Shown: one piece after another, positions 44,308-52,396 of the stretch | Layout: each line of letters starts with the position of its first letter | Position numbering within the stretch: position 1 is the first letter of the stretch | Source of the DNA: Bacteroidia bacterium | GTDB taxonomy: Bacteria; Bacteroidota; Bacteroidia; J057; JADKCL01 | Assembly: GCA_020635905.1 (NCBI GenBank) | Contig: JACJYV010000003.1 | Span: forward strand, 872,300 to 936,299 | Direction of reading: 5' to 3' | Length of the DNA: 64,000 bases | Position numbers and translations under genes: made by a program | The notes under the pieces: model-generated | Seen by the model: the letters and a program-made list of their open reading frames with translations, nothing else | The model's database searches: none | What the model was told of the DNA's origin: nothing

Positions 44308-45429
44308 TTATCTAAGAAGTATAGAAACCAATCTGCTTTGATCATCCAGATAAAACCCCCTTGCGACCATTCCATCTAATGGTAAAATGCTAATTCTACC
44401 ATTCTTCTTCCAGCTTTTGAGCACTGCTTGAGTATGCTTTGGGAGAAAGTTATTTCGAAGACCAAATTCAAGTAGTTGCATATTAGTTGCTTTATTATCA
44501 TTTGACCTAAAAAAAGTCTCCAGAAGGCTTGGATAATCCATTATTTCAGATTTCGAAAAAAGTGTTAGTGTTTCCTCCAACCTAAACCCCCGCCCCTCAC
44601 TTTCATCCTCTTTCCATTTTGCTTCAAGCATTTTCTGGAATCCCTTAATGTTGTTCGCAAAGAAGAAGAGGCAATAGGTATTACTACTATCTCTTTGAAT
44701 TTCAAAAGTATCAATATAGTTCACTCCAACATATTCGTGAAGCTGAGATTTAATTGAATGAATAAAGCTCTTGATGGTTGAAAATTCCGGCTGCTTGTCC
44801 CCGAAAAGCTCAAACAGAAAATCCCGAAGAGGCTTTCCCCCATTAAAAGATTCTTCCCAAGATTTATTTGCAAACCTATGCATGAATGAAAGAGGGAGAA
44901 AAAGCAGAACCTCTGTAAATCTATTTTTTAGGATTTCCTTTAAATCTTTTGGCTTTACCTCTTTATAGCCCCAAGGATCTATAAAAATCAGGGCCCTTTC
45001 TCTTTGCGATATTCTCTCTAAAGTTGGAAATACTGAATCACTCAGAATTTGTTCGAAATCCGAGTTTCGATACTCAATCTGAACATTCTCGGGGATAAAA
45101 ATCTCCTTTACAAATGAAGCAACTCGTTCAATTTTCAATTTTCCAGGCTCTATCCGAGATTTTCCCAAATCATTAAAAAGAATGGAGATATTAGGACATG
45201 TTTTCTGATTAGAAAAATAATGATTCTTTATGCTTTCGACTGCCACAATTGGGCTTCCTTTTCGCTTATTATCATAAATTCCTTCTCCACAAAATAAATC
45301 AAAAAGGAAGAGCTTATCAATATTCTTCGCCCTGCTGAGCACATTAAGATATATCGCAAGATACCTCCCGTACAGATTAACTTTGGCCTCTGAGTGTTTT
45401 CCAAGATCTATTTGATTTTTTCCTGCCAT
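44308..45429 (-). CDS. tcmP: Three-Cys-motif partner protein TcmP
   Basis: A 373-aa protein starting KNQIDLGKHSEAKVNLYGRY, as typical of TcmP. A Rossmann-like motif LFDLFCGEG spans residues 42-50 and FIDPWGYKEV lies near 149-158, both like class I methyltransferase motifs I and IV, so nucleotide or nucleic-acid modification is conceivable. AAAGGA lies before the ATG. The upstream S24 regulator gene stops 26 bases away in the same direction and the DUF5131 gene follows by 4 bases, so the three may be cotranscribed. AT-rich codon use contrasts with the regulator gene. Confidence 0.85.
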   Translation of the reverse strand: MAGKNQIDLGKHSEAKVNLYGRYLAIYLNVLSRAKNIDKLFLFDLFCGEGIYDNKRKGSPIVAVESIKNHYFSNQKTCPNISILFNDLGKSRIEPGKLKIERVASFVKEIFIPENVQIEYRNSDFEQILSDSVFPTLERISQRERALIFIDPWGYKEVKPKDLKEILKNRFTEVLLFLPLSFMHRFANKSWEESFNGGKPLRDFLFELFGDKQPEFSTIKSFIHSIKSQLHEYVGVNYIDTFEIQRDSSNTYCLFFFANNIKGFQKMLEAKWKEDESEGRGFRLEETLTLFSKSEIMDYPSLLETFFRSNDNKATNMQLLEFGLRNNFLPKHTQAVLKSWKKNGRISILPLDGMVARGFYLDDQSRLVSILLR

Positions 45430-45455
45430 AACGTTTCGTCCTTTGCATTAAAAGT

Positions 45456-46265
45456 TCACTTCTTCAACTTAATCACTTCCTGTTGCAGATCCAGCACAAT
45501 CCCGGCCAGCTGGGTGAGGGAAAGCTCGGGATCGGGAAAGCTGGTACTGATATAAGCCCGTGCGCGCCAAACCTCCATCACATCCTCCACCGAAACGTCG
45601 TAGGCCGGGTAAGCCGGGTTATCCGATTTGAGGGTCAGCTTGCCTTCGGTGGACAGCTTATTATAAACGCGTTTGAAAACGATTCCGTCCGAGCCCGTAA
45701 CCAGAATACAGGCTTCGCCATCGCGCATATTGCGCCAGTTTTCCACGTATTCGCCGACAATGATCGCCCCCGAAGGAAGCGGCAACATGGAATCGCCTTT
45801 GATCTCAAAAGCCCGGTAGCTCCCCTGCGGCAGCATAGGCAGATGAAAGCGGGGCAATTCCTCCAGGTACTCGGGGTCGGCATAGCCATTCAGATAACCA
45901 GCCGCCGCCTTGACCGGCACGAGTTCGATATTCTCACGATCGTTGGAATCGACCGTGATGGAAAGCACCCGCAATTTCTTCCCTTCCACATCGGTCGAAG
46001 GCTCAGGCACCTCCCAGTGGGGCGCCTCCTGGGTATTGCGGATGCTGCGCTCCGCCACCTGGCTCAGATCGAGGGTTGCCAACTGATCGAGGGAAACACC
46101 AAAAAAATTAGCAATATTCTGCATGGTATTCAGCTTGGGCTCGGCCCGGCCTTCCTCATAGGCCCCGATCACGGAACGCGAAACCTCCAGATTTTGCGCC
46201 AATTCCTCCTGAGTAAGCCCTTTTTGCTTGCGTAAGTACTTAATATTTGCGTTGATGAGGCTCAT
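45456..46265 (-). CDS. XRE-family regulator with S24 (LexA/UmuD-like) peptidase
   Basis: A 269-aa repressor. Residues about 8-62 are an XRE helix-turn-helix (LRKQKGLTQEELAQNLEVSR, then SVIGAYEEGRAEP). The C-terminal half is a self-cleaving S24 domain: candidate cleavage bond Ala122-Gly123 (PVKAAAGYLNGY), catalytic Ser159 (GDSMLPLPSG) and Lys198 (IVFKRVYN). After it there is a ~40-residue C-terminal helix. Such proteins are inactivated by cleavage when RecA filaments signal DNA damage. It is divergent from dinB, with an inverted repeat in front that may be its operator. Confidence 0.9.
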   Translation of the reverse strand: MSLINANIKYLRKQKGLTQEELAQNLEVSRSVIGAYEEGRAEPKLNTMQNIANFFGVSLDQLATLDLSQVAERSIRNTQEAPHWEVPEPSTDVEGKKLRVLSITVDSNDRENIELVPVKAAAGYLNGYADPEYLEELPRFHLPMLPQGSYRAFEIKGDSMLPLPSGAIIVGEYVENWRNMRDGEACILVTGSDGIVFKRVYNKLSTEGKLTLKSDNPAYPAYDVSVEDVMEVWRARAYISTSFPDPELSLTQLAGIVLDLQQEVIKLKK

Positions 46266-46310
46266 AACTTTTTGCTATTTTTTTTCGCAAATCTCTTGAC
46301 TTTGATTCTA

Positions 46311-46363
46311 TTTACCAATAGATTTGCCCATATAATTGGTTTTATGCTATCAATATTGGTAAA
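46311..46363. promoter_or_regulatory. Candidate operator (inverted TTTACCAATA pair)
   Basis: TTTACCAATA (46311-46320) and its exact complement TATTGGTAAA (46354-46363) lie 33 bases apart in an AT-rich stretch 46-98 bases before the regulator start. A TAATTGGT word lies between them. The arrangement suits an autoregulatory site for the XRE-S24 protein. Confidence 0.45.
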
Positions 46364-46536
46364 AATAAAGTAAAAAAGATAAAAATACAAGCGCGACAGT
46401 TCTTTATTCAAACAGTGTGTCGGCGTCTGGTGCTGGTGGCCCGCCCGTCTGGGTCATCACGCACCGGGCACGATATACTGAATAGCCTTTCGGCCCACAC
46501 AGCGACCCGGCCGGAAGCCTGAACCAGGAAAACTTC

Positions 46537-46755
46537 GACAGGACAACCTGTCTCACGCAGAGTCGCGACAACTCTGCACACAACCGCATGGGAAAAGATG
46601 ATACGCAGGGGGAATAACCTCCCGGCTGTCTGTCATCTGAATTGAAGCCGTCCCCCGCAAGGGGGGCCGGAAAGCTGTCTGTATCCGGAAAAGCTGCTCA
46701 CCCCGCCCGTCCCGTAAGACGGGCCCTTTCCTCCTGCCCGGAGGCGAAGGGCAGG
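46537..46755. ncRNA. Hairpin-dense segment, possible structured RNA
   Basis: Five perfect stems lie in 219 bases: GACAGG/CCTGTC (46537-46552), GCAGAGT/ACTCTGC (46557-46577), CCCCC/GGGGG with a GCAA tetraloop (46652-46665), GCCCGTC/GACGGGC (46705-46724) and CCTGCCC/GGGCAGG (46733-46755). It could be a long dinB leader, a separate small RNA, or a relic. Strand cannot be fixed. No known RNA family was recognised. Confidence 0.35.
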
Positions 46756-46948
46756 CAAATCATTGGTTTGCCGGGGTTGAGCACTTGTCCGAATGCCCTG
46801 CATGGTCTCCATGAGCAGAATTTCCGAAGCAGCAACGCAGGCGTTTTTGTTTACCACCCCGAAAAATCAGGAAAACTCAAGCGCTGACTGCCTGCTGCCA
46901 GCTACGGCCTGTAAACCGTGATATAAGGAACTAAAATGGAGGAACCAA

Positions 46949-48145
46949 ATGTACAGGGATCAGAAGAGAACCGTAGTCCACATGGATCTGGACACGTTTT
47001 TCGTGTCAGTCGAACGCCTTCGGGACAGCCGCCTGGAGGGGAAACCACTCATCATCGGGGGGACCGGAGGCCGGGGGGTGGTTTCCTCCTGCAGCTACGA
47101 AGCCCGGAAATTCGGCGTGACCTCGGCGATGCCGATGAGGCTGGCCCGCAGGATTTGCCCGCATGCGACGGTGATCTCGGGTGATCACGAACTTTACAGC
47201 CGCTATTCCAACCTCGTGACGGAAGTCATTCGTGACCGGGCGCCTGTGTTCGAAAAGTCATCCATCGATGAATTTTACCTCGATCTTTCCGGCATGGACC
47301 GTTTTTTCGGGGCCTGGAAATGGGCGATCGAATTGCGGCAGTTTGTGATCAATGAAACGGGACTGCCCATCTCTTTCGGACTTTCCATCAACAAACTGGT
47401 GGCCAAGGTCGCGACAGGCGAGGCCAAACCCAACGGACAACTTCAGGTAGACCCCGGTACTGAACAGGGCTTTCTGGCCCCGCTGCCCGTTTCACGCATT
47501 CCCATGATCGGCAAAAAAACAGGGGAATTTCTGATTCAGATGGGGGTGCGGCAGGTGCTTACCCTGCAACAAATTCCCCGCGAAATGTTGCAACGCATTC
47601 TCGGAAAACCCGGAATCCAGCTCTGGAACCGCGCCCGCGGCATTGATGACAGCCCGATTGTGCCTTATGTCGAGCGAAAATCCATTTCCACCGAACGCAC
47701 CTTCGCCGAAGACAGCACGGATATTGTGAATCTGAGGGCCACCATTGCCGGCATGACCGAGCGGATCGCCTTCAAACTCCGCAAGGAAAACAAAATGACC
47801 GCCTGCGTCACGGTCAAGATCCGTTATGCCAATTTTGATACGGAAACCCGTCAGATTCGCGTCGATTACACCAACTCCGACCATGTCCTGATCCGCAAAG
47901 CTCTCGAGCTTTTCGACGCGCTCTACCAGCGGCGCATGCGCCTGCGGCTGGTGGGCGTGCGCTTCACCAACCTCATCTACGGCAGTCACCAGGTAAATCT
48001 GTTTGAGGACACGGAAAAACAAATCCGCCTGCATCAGGCCATCGACAACATCAAATTCAAATACGGAGCGGGTGCACTCATGCGCGGCACCTCGGTCTGT
48101 ACCTGGCAAAAGCCTGAAATTCAGCCCCAAAACTACACAATATGA
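46949..48145 (+). CDS. dinB: Y-family DNA polymerase (DinB-like)
   Basis: A 398-aa translesion polymerase. Catalytic residues are present: Asp13 (HMDLDTFFVSVE) and Asp107/Glu108 (SSIDEFYLDLSG); the steric-gate Phe is Phe18. The SCSYEARKFGV segment, HhH region (SRIPMIGKKTGEFLIQMGVR) and little-finger domain follow. QVNLF at 348-352 fits a sliding-clamp-binding motif. Unlike ImuB of the Proteobacteria, it should be an active polymerase. GGAGGAA lies 4 bases before the ATG. Its stop overlaps the next gene's start by 4 bases (ATGA). Confidence 0.93.
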   Translation: MYRDQKRTVVHMDLDTFFVSVERLRDSRLEGKPLIIGGTGGRGVVSSCSYEARKFGVTSAMPMRLARRICPHATVISGDHELYSRYSNLVTEVIRDRAPVFEKSSIDEFYLDLSGMDRFFGAWKWAIELRQFVINETGLPISFGLSINKLVAKVATGEAKPNGQLQVDPGTEQGFLAPLPVSRIPMIGKKTGEFLIQMGVRQVLTLQQIPREMLQRILGKPGIQLWNRARGIDDSPIVPYVERKSISTERTFAEDSTDIVNLRATIAGMTERIAFKLRKENKMTACVTVKIRYANFDTETRQIRVDYTNSDHVLIRKALELFDALYQRRMRLRLVGVRFTNLIYGSHQVNLFEDTEKQIRLHQAIDNIKFKYGAGALMRGTSVCTWQKPEIQPQNYTI

Positions 48146-48564
48146 AACCACAGTATTTCTTTGTCACATTACGAACCCAGGGACGCAAACCCTTCCTGGG
48201 CCGCTATCCCGAACTCGAAAATATTGCCGGCCGCACCTGGACCGACCTGATGAAGTCTTTGCCCGGCATGCAGGGAGACGAATTTGGCACCCGCCGCGAC
48301 AGCATCATCGCCCTGGTCAGGCTGGAGGCCTATCTGCAAAATGATCCGGAGGATACGCTGCAGCAGGCAATCGAATTTTTCATCAATGAATGTCACCGCA
48401 AATGGCAGCTGCACAACGAATCGCGGGCGGCGGATGCTCCAGAGGAAGTCTGGCAGACCGAAGCCGAGATCAAACATGTGCAAACCGCAGAGGAACTGAC
48501 CCGGTTTCGCGAATATATTTTGCAAAATATGCTCGGCGGAGGCCTCTATGACGGCTGGGAATAA
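48142..48564 (+). CDS. Unknown 140-aa protein between two polymerases
   Basis: No family is recognised. It begins MKPQYFFVTLRTQGRKPFLG and ends QNMLGGGLYDGWE. The segment RRDSIIALVRLEAYLQNDPE and the following helices (LQQAIEFFINECHRKWQLHN) suggest a small alpha-beta protein with a helical centre; there is no ATPase motif, so it is not ImuA/RecA-like. It overlaps dinB by 4 bases and dnaE by 1 base (TAATG), which implies translational coupling and a fixed ratio of the three products. An accessory role linking the two polymerases is inferred. Confidence 0.8.
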   Translation: MKPQYFFVTLRTQGRKPFLGRYPELENIAGRTWTDLMKSLPGMQGDEFGTRRDSIIALVRLEAYLQNDPEDTLQQAIEFFINECHRKWQLHNESRAADAPEEVWQTEAEIKHVQTAEELTRFREYILQNMLGGGLYDGWE

Positions 48565-51512
48565 TGTATCTCAACGTCCACAGCCACTTCAGCCTCCGTT
48601 ACGGCGCATTGAGCGTCGAGGAACTGGTTGCCCAGGCCCGGGCAGCTGGTGTGGAGGTGCTGGCTCTGACGGACATCAATAATACCTCAGCAGCTTATGA
48701 TTTTGTAAAAGCCTGCCGTGATGCGGGGATCAAGCCGGTGGTGGGAATCGAATTTCGCGCGGAAAACCAGTTGCGCTTCATCGGGCTGGCCCGCAACCTG
48801 CAGGGCTTTCAGGAACTGAACGAATTTCTCAGTCACCACCTGCACCAGCAGGAGCCCCTGCCCGAAAATGCGCCCGAATTTGACCACGTTTACGTGATCT
48901 ATCCCCAGGGCTATCACAGTCCGCGGTCTCTGCGGGAAAATGAATTTGTGGGGGTCAAAAGCACGGAAGTACGCGCCCTTTTCAGTTCGCCTTTCCGGCA
49001 ACATCAGCACAAACTGGTGATGCTGCACCCGGTCACTTTCAAAGACAAAGTCTCACGCAATCTGCACCGTCTGCTGGTCGCGATCGACCGCAACACCCTG
49101 CTCAGCAAGCTGAATCCGGAGGATTATGCAGGTGAGGACGAGTATATGCTGCCCATGGACCAGTTGCTGGAACGCTACGCAGACTATCCGGGTATTGTGC
49201 AAAATACCAGGCGGGTGCTGGAGGAATGCAATTTTGAATTTGAATTTGGGCCTTCGCGCAACCGCAGCAACTTCACGGGCGACCGCCGCGACGACCGCAG
49301 TCTGCTGCGCAAACTCGCCTATGACGGACTGCGCTACCGCTACGGCCCTGATGACCGCAACCACGAGGCCCGCCAGCGGGTGGACCGCGAACTCGACATC
49401 ATCGACCGCCTCGATTTCAGTTCCTATTTTCTCATCACCTGGGATTTTGTGCGCTATGCGCAGTCGCGCAACTTTTTTCATGTGGGCCGCGGCTCGGGCG
49501 CCAACAGCATCGTGGCCTACTGCATGGGCATTACGGATGTGGACCCGATTGAACTGGATCTGTATTTTGAACGCTTTCTCAATCCGCACCGTACTTCGCC
49601 CCCCGATTTCGATATTGATTTTTCCTGGCGCGACCGCGACGAAGTGATTGACTATGTTTTCAAACGCTACGGAACCCGGCACACGGCCATGCTGGCCACC
49701 TATAACACCTTTCAGTCGAGGTCGGTGATCCGCGAACTGGGCAAGGTATTTGGGTTGCCCAAGGAGGAGATCGACAATCTGGTGGCGCAACGCAAGCATC
49801 CTTCCACGCCCGACCATATCTCGAAACTGATCTGGCGCTACGGGGAGCGCCTGCATGGCATGCCCAACCATCTGGGAGTGCACCCGGGCGGCATCCTGAT
49901 CTCGGACCGGCCCATCAATGCGGTGACCGCCACCAGCGTGCCGCCCAAGGGCTTTCCCATTACCCATTTCGATATGTTTGTCGCGGAAGATGTGGGTCTG
50001 TACAAGTTTGACATCCTGAGCCAGCGGGGCCTGGGGCACATCCGCGACGCGGGCGACCTGATCCACGAAAACCGTGGACAACGCATTGATCTGCACGATG
50101 TGCAGGCTTTCAAGAAAGACACCAAAGTGCGGGAACAACTCGAATCGGGCAAGACCATGGGGTGTTTTTACGTGGAATCGCCCGCGATGCGGCAACTGCT
50201 GACCAAACTGCAGTGCAAGACTTATGTGGAACTGGTGGCAGCCAGTTCGATCATTCGTCCGGGGGTGGCCAAGTCGGGCATGATGCGGGAATATATTTTC
50301 AGGCATAATAATCCGGACAAATTTGAGCACCTGCACCCCAAAATGGGCGAACTGATGGCGGAAACCTACGGGGTAATGGTCTATCAGGAGGATGTGATCA
50401 AGGTGGCGCACCACTTTGCGGGGCTGGGTCTGGGCGAGGCGGATGTGCTGCGGCGGGTCATGTCGGGGAAATACCGCAATGCAGACGATAAGTTTCAGCG
50501 GCTGCAGGAGAAGTTTTTTGGGAATTGCCAAGCCAAAGGCTACCCCCAGGACGTAACCCAGGAGGTCTGGCGGCAGATTGAGAGTTTTTCGGGCTACTCT
50601 TTTTCGAAGGCGCACTCGGCCAGTTTTGCGGTGGAAAGTTACCAGAGTCTTTTTCTGAAGGCCCATTACCCGATCGAGTTTATGGTGGCGGTGATCAATA
50701 ATTTCGGGGGATTTTATGCCACGGAATTTTACTTCCACGAAGCCCGCATGGCGGGCGCCACGGTTCATGCGCCCTGCATCAACCACTCGTCTTATCTCAC
50801 TTCCCTGAAAGACAAGGATATCTGGATGGGAATGATCCACCTGAAATCGCTGGGACAGGAAATCGGGGCGGGTATTCCGCTCGAACGGGAGCGCAACGGG
50901 CCATTTCGCGACCTCGACGACCTGGTGCGCCGGGTGCCGGTCGGGCTGGAACAACTGGTGATCCTGATCCGGATCGGGGCGCTGCGCTTCACGGGGCTGA
51001 GCAAAAAAGCCCTGCTGTGGCGGGCTCACCTGGCTTTTGCGGCCACGCCCGACCGCAAGCAAAGCACCGTGCTTTTTGCCCCGCCTCCCAGCCAGTTCAG
51101 CCTGCCCAACCTGCCCGACGACGAACTGGAAGACATTTATGACCAGGTGGAAATCCTGGGTTACCCGATCGTGAGCCCGTTCAGTCTGCTGGCCGAAGCG
51201 CCAGCCCGGGCCCTGGCCGCCAAGGCGATGATACGCTACCTGAACCAGCAGGTGATCATGGTGGGCTACCTGGTTACCACCAAGCATGTGCGCACCTCGA
51301 ACGGAAAGAGCATGTTTTTTGGGAATTTTCTGGACCGTGGGGGGGCCATGTTTGACACGGTGCATTTCCCCAACTCGTTTGAAGGCAATCCGTTTGTGGG
51401 AGGCGGCATTTATGAACTGGTGGGCAAGATCGTGGAGGACTTTGGGGTGCCAGCCCTGGAGGTGAGCAAAATGCGTCGCCTGAGCCTGAAGGGCGATCCG
51501 CGGCGGGTGTGA
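48564..51512 (+). CDS. dnaE2: Error-prone DNA polymerase III alpha-like protein
   Basis: A 982-aa C-family polymerase, shorter than replicative DnaE (about 1160 aa) and near the size of DnaE2. The PHP domain starts it (VHSHFSLRYGALSVEELVAQ; LALTDINNTSAA; PVVGIEF). The catalytic palm has FFHVGRGSGANSIVAYC and PDFDIDF, with Asp350 and Asp352 the probable metal ligands. Later parts include YQEDVIKVAHHFAGL, a KAHSASFAVESYQ segment and a C-terminal OB-like region. DnaE2-type enzymes extend past lesions with a Y-family partner. The gene name rests on size and context. Confidence 0.9.
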   Translation: MYLNVHSHFSLRYGALSVEELVAQARAAGVEVLALTDINNTSAAYDFVKACRDAGIKPVVGIEFRAENQLRFIGLARNLQGFQELNEFLSHHLHQQEPLPENAPEFDHVYVIYPQGYHSPRSLRENEFVGVKSTEVRALFSSPFRQHQHKLVMLHPVTFKDKVSRNLHRLLVAIDRNTLLSKLNPEDYAGEDEYMLPMDQLLERYADYPGIVQNTRRVLEECNFEFEFGPSRNRSNFTGDRRDDRSLLRKLAYDGLRYRYGPDDRNHEARQRVDRELDIIDRLDFSSYFLITWDFVRYAQSRNFFHVGRGSGANSIVAYCMGITDVDPIELDLYFERFLNPHRTSPPDFDIDFSWRDRDEVIDYVFKRYGTRHTAMLATYNTFQSRSVIRELGKVFGLPKEEIDNLVAQRKHPSTPDHISKLIWRYGERLHGMPNHLGVHPGGILISDRPINAVTATSVPPKGFPITHFDMFVAEDVGLYKFDILSQRGLGHIRDAGDLIHENRGQRIDLHDVQAFKKDTKVREQLESGKTMGCFYVESPAMRQLLTKLQCKTYVELVAASSIIRPGVAKSGMMREYIFRHNNPDKFEHLHPKMGELMAETYGVMVYQEDVIKVAHHFAGLGLGEADVLRRVMSGKYRNADDKFQRLQEKFFGNCQAKGYPQDVTQEVWRQIESFSGYSFSKAHSASFAVESYQSLFLKAHYPIEFMVAVINNFGGFYATEFYFHEARMAGATVHAPCINHSSYLTSLKDKDIWMGMIHLKSLGQEIGAGIPLERERNGPFRDLDDLVRRVPVGLEQLVILIRIGALRFTGLSKKALLWRAHLAFAATPDRKQSTVLFAPPPSQFSLPNLPDDELEDIYDQVEILGYPIVSPFSLLAEAPARALAAKAMIRYLNQQVIMVGYLVTTKHVRTSNGKSMFFGNFLDRGGAMFDTVHFPNSFEGNPFVGGGIYELVGKIVEDFGVPALEVSKMRRLSLKGDPRRV

Positions 51513-51578
51513 AAGAGTGCAATTCGGCGTCTCTTTTTCAAGGTGTGGGAGAAAAGGGCTATTTTGAAAGAAAAAACC

Positions 51579-52082
51579 ATGAAAAAACTGAACCTGATCT
51601 GCCTGATTCTGTTGGGAACTTTTGCCGTGGGATGGTCGCAAAGCCACCAGGCGAGGTTGGATAAATTTGCAGCAGCGGGTTTCTTTCCGGGAAAGATGGA
51701 AAATCTGATCACCTACCTGGGCATTCCTGCCCGGGTGCTGGCCGTATCCCCGGGTGAAACCCGGGATGGAACGGTGCGCTGGCGCTTTTGCTACCGCAGG
51801 GAGCAAAAAATAAGCACAGGGAAAGTTGGGAAAGTACTGACGCCACAGAAAGATATTCAGGCATTTTTGCAGCAATTCAGGGAAAATGAGGGCTACCCAA
51901 CCCGCGCAGAACTGACGCTGGAGGAAAGGGCAGAGATCGATGGCGGGGAGAGTTTTTATGTGACGGAGGATGAAATGGTGCGGGAAATAACTTTTGATTC
52001 GATTTTTCTGGAGGGAGATGAGGGCTGGGAGTATCAGAAGTTGAGGAAGGGACAGGAAGGAAATAAAGGATTGGATAAGTAA
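51579..52082 (+). CDS. Secreted hypothetical protein, 167 aa
   Basis: ATG 51579 gives a signal peptide (KKLNLICLILLGTFAVGWSQ); an ATG 12 codons earlier is less likely. The mature part begins SHQARLDKFAAAGFFPGKME and includes AVSPGETRDGTVRWRFCYRR, a plausible beta segment. No family was recognised. It lies 66 bases after dnaE2 but looks unrelated to DNA repair. Confidence 0.6.
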   Translation: MKKLNLICLILLGTFAVGWSQSHQARLDKFAAAGFFPGKMENLITYLGIPARVLAVSPGETRDGTVRWRFCYRREQKISTGKVGKVLTPQKDIQAFLQQFRENEGYPTRAELTLEERAEIDGGESFYVTEDEMVREITFDSIFLEGDEGWEYQKLRKGQEGNKGLDK

Positions 52083-52396
52083 ATAAAGCCAGTCGGCGAG
52101 CAGATTTTTTGATCATAGGGTACGGGCCGCAGGCCCGCCCGTGCGCCAGGGATGTGGAGGGCCTGACTGAGTGGCCAGGGCCCGGCACGGGCAAACACGA
52201 AGGAAGGGTGGCGTTTCCGGACTGCCCGGAACGGCACGAAACCCCGGAGCAAGCCCGGCCCGCAGGAGGGCGAAGCCCCGCGGGAGGCGCCCAAAACTTC
52301 CAATTTATCCTGAATAAAGACCAATGGCCCACGGATTGCAATAAGATGGCAGGTTTTGAGTTTCTTTGTAATGGGAACCTCCAAACACTTGTTGCG
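52083..52396. other. Spacer with a REP-like palindromic element
   Basis: GCCCGTGC (52137-52144) and GCACGGGC (52185-52192) are exact inverted repeats around a G-rich loop; GGGCCGCAGGCCC lies just before. The GC-rich block continues to about 52290 (GGCCCGCAGGAGGGCGAAGC). No promoter match is clear. Confidence 0.6.

Larger units (their letters stand above)
46266..46948. other. 683-bp divergent spacer between regulator and dinB
   Basis: The left 120 bp is AT-rich and holds the operator-like repeat. The remainder is GC-richer and hairpin-dense (separate entry). No ORF in it has convincing protein character. AGGAG and GGAGGAA just before 46949 provide the dinB ribosome-binding site. Confidence 0.6.

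Noticed and set aside
46537..46755. RNase P RNA or tmRNA
   Set aside because: A GAGGAAAG word exists on the minus strand, but the other conserved RNase P regions are absent, and no tmRNA tag reading frame or CCA end is present.
46642..46887. 81-aa ORF in the dinB spacer
   Set aside because: It overlaps the hairpins, has low-complexity composition and no ribosome-binding site.
49053..51875. A 940-codon open frame antisense to dnaE2
   Set aside because: It mirrors the codon pattern of dnaE2, has no protein-family character (His/Arg/Gln-rich) and would overlap two well-supported genes.
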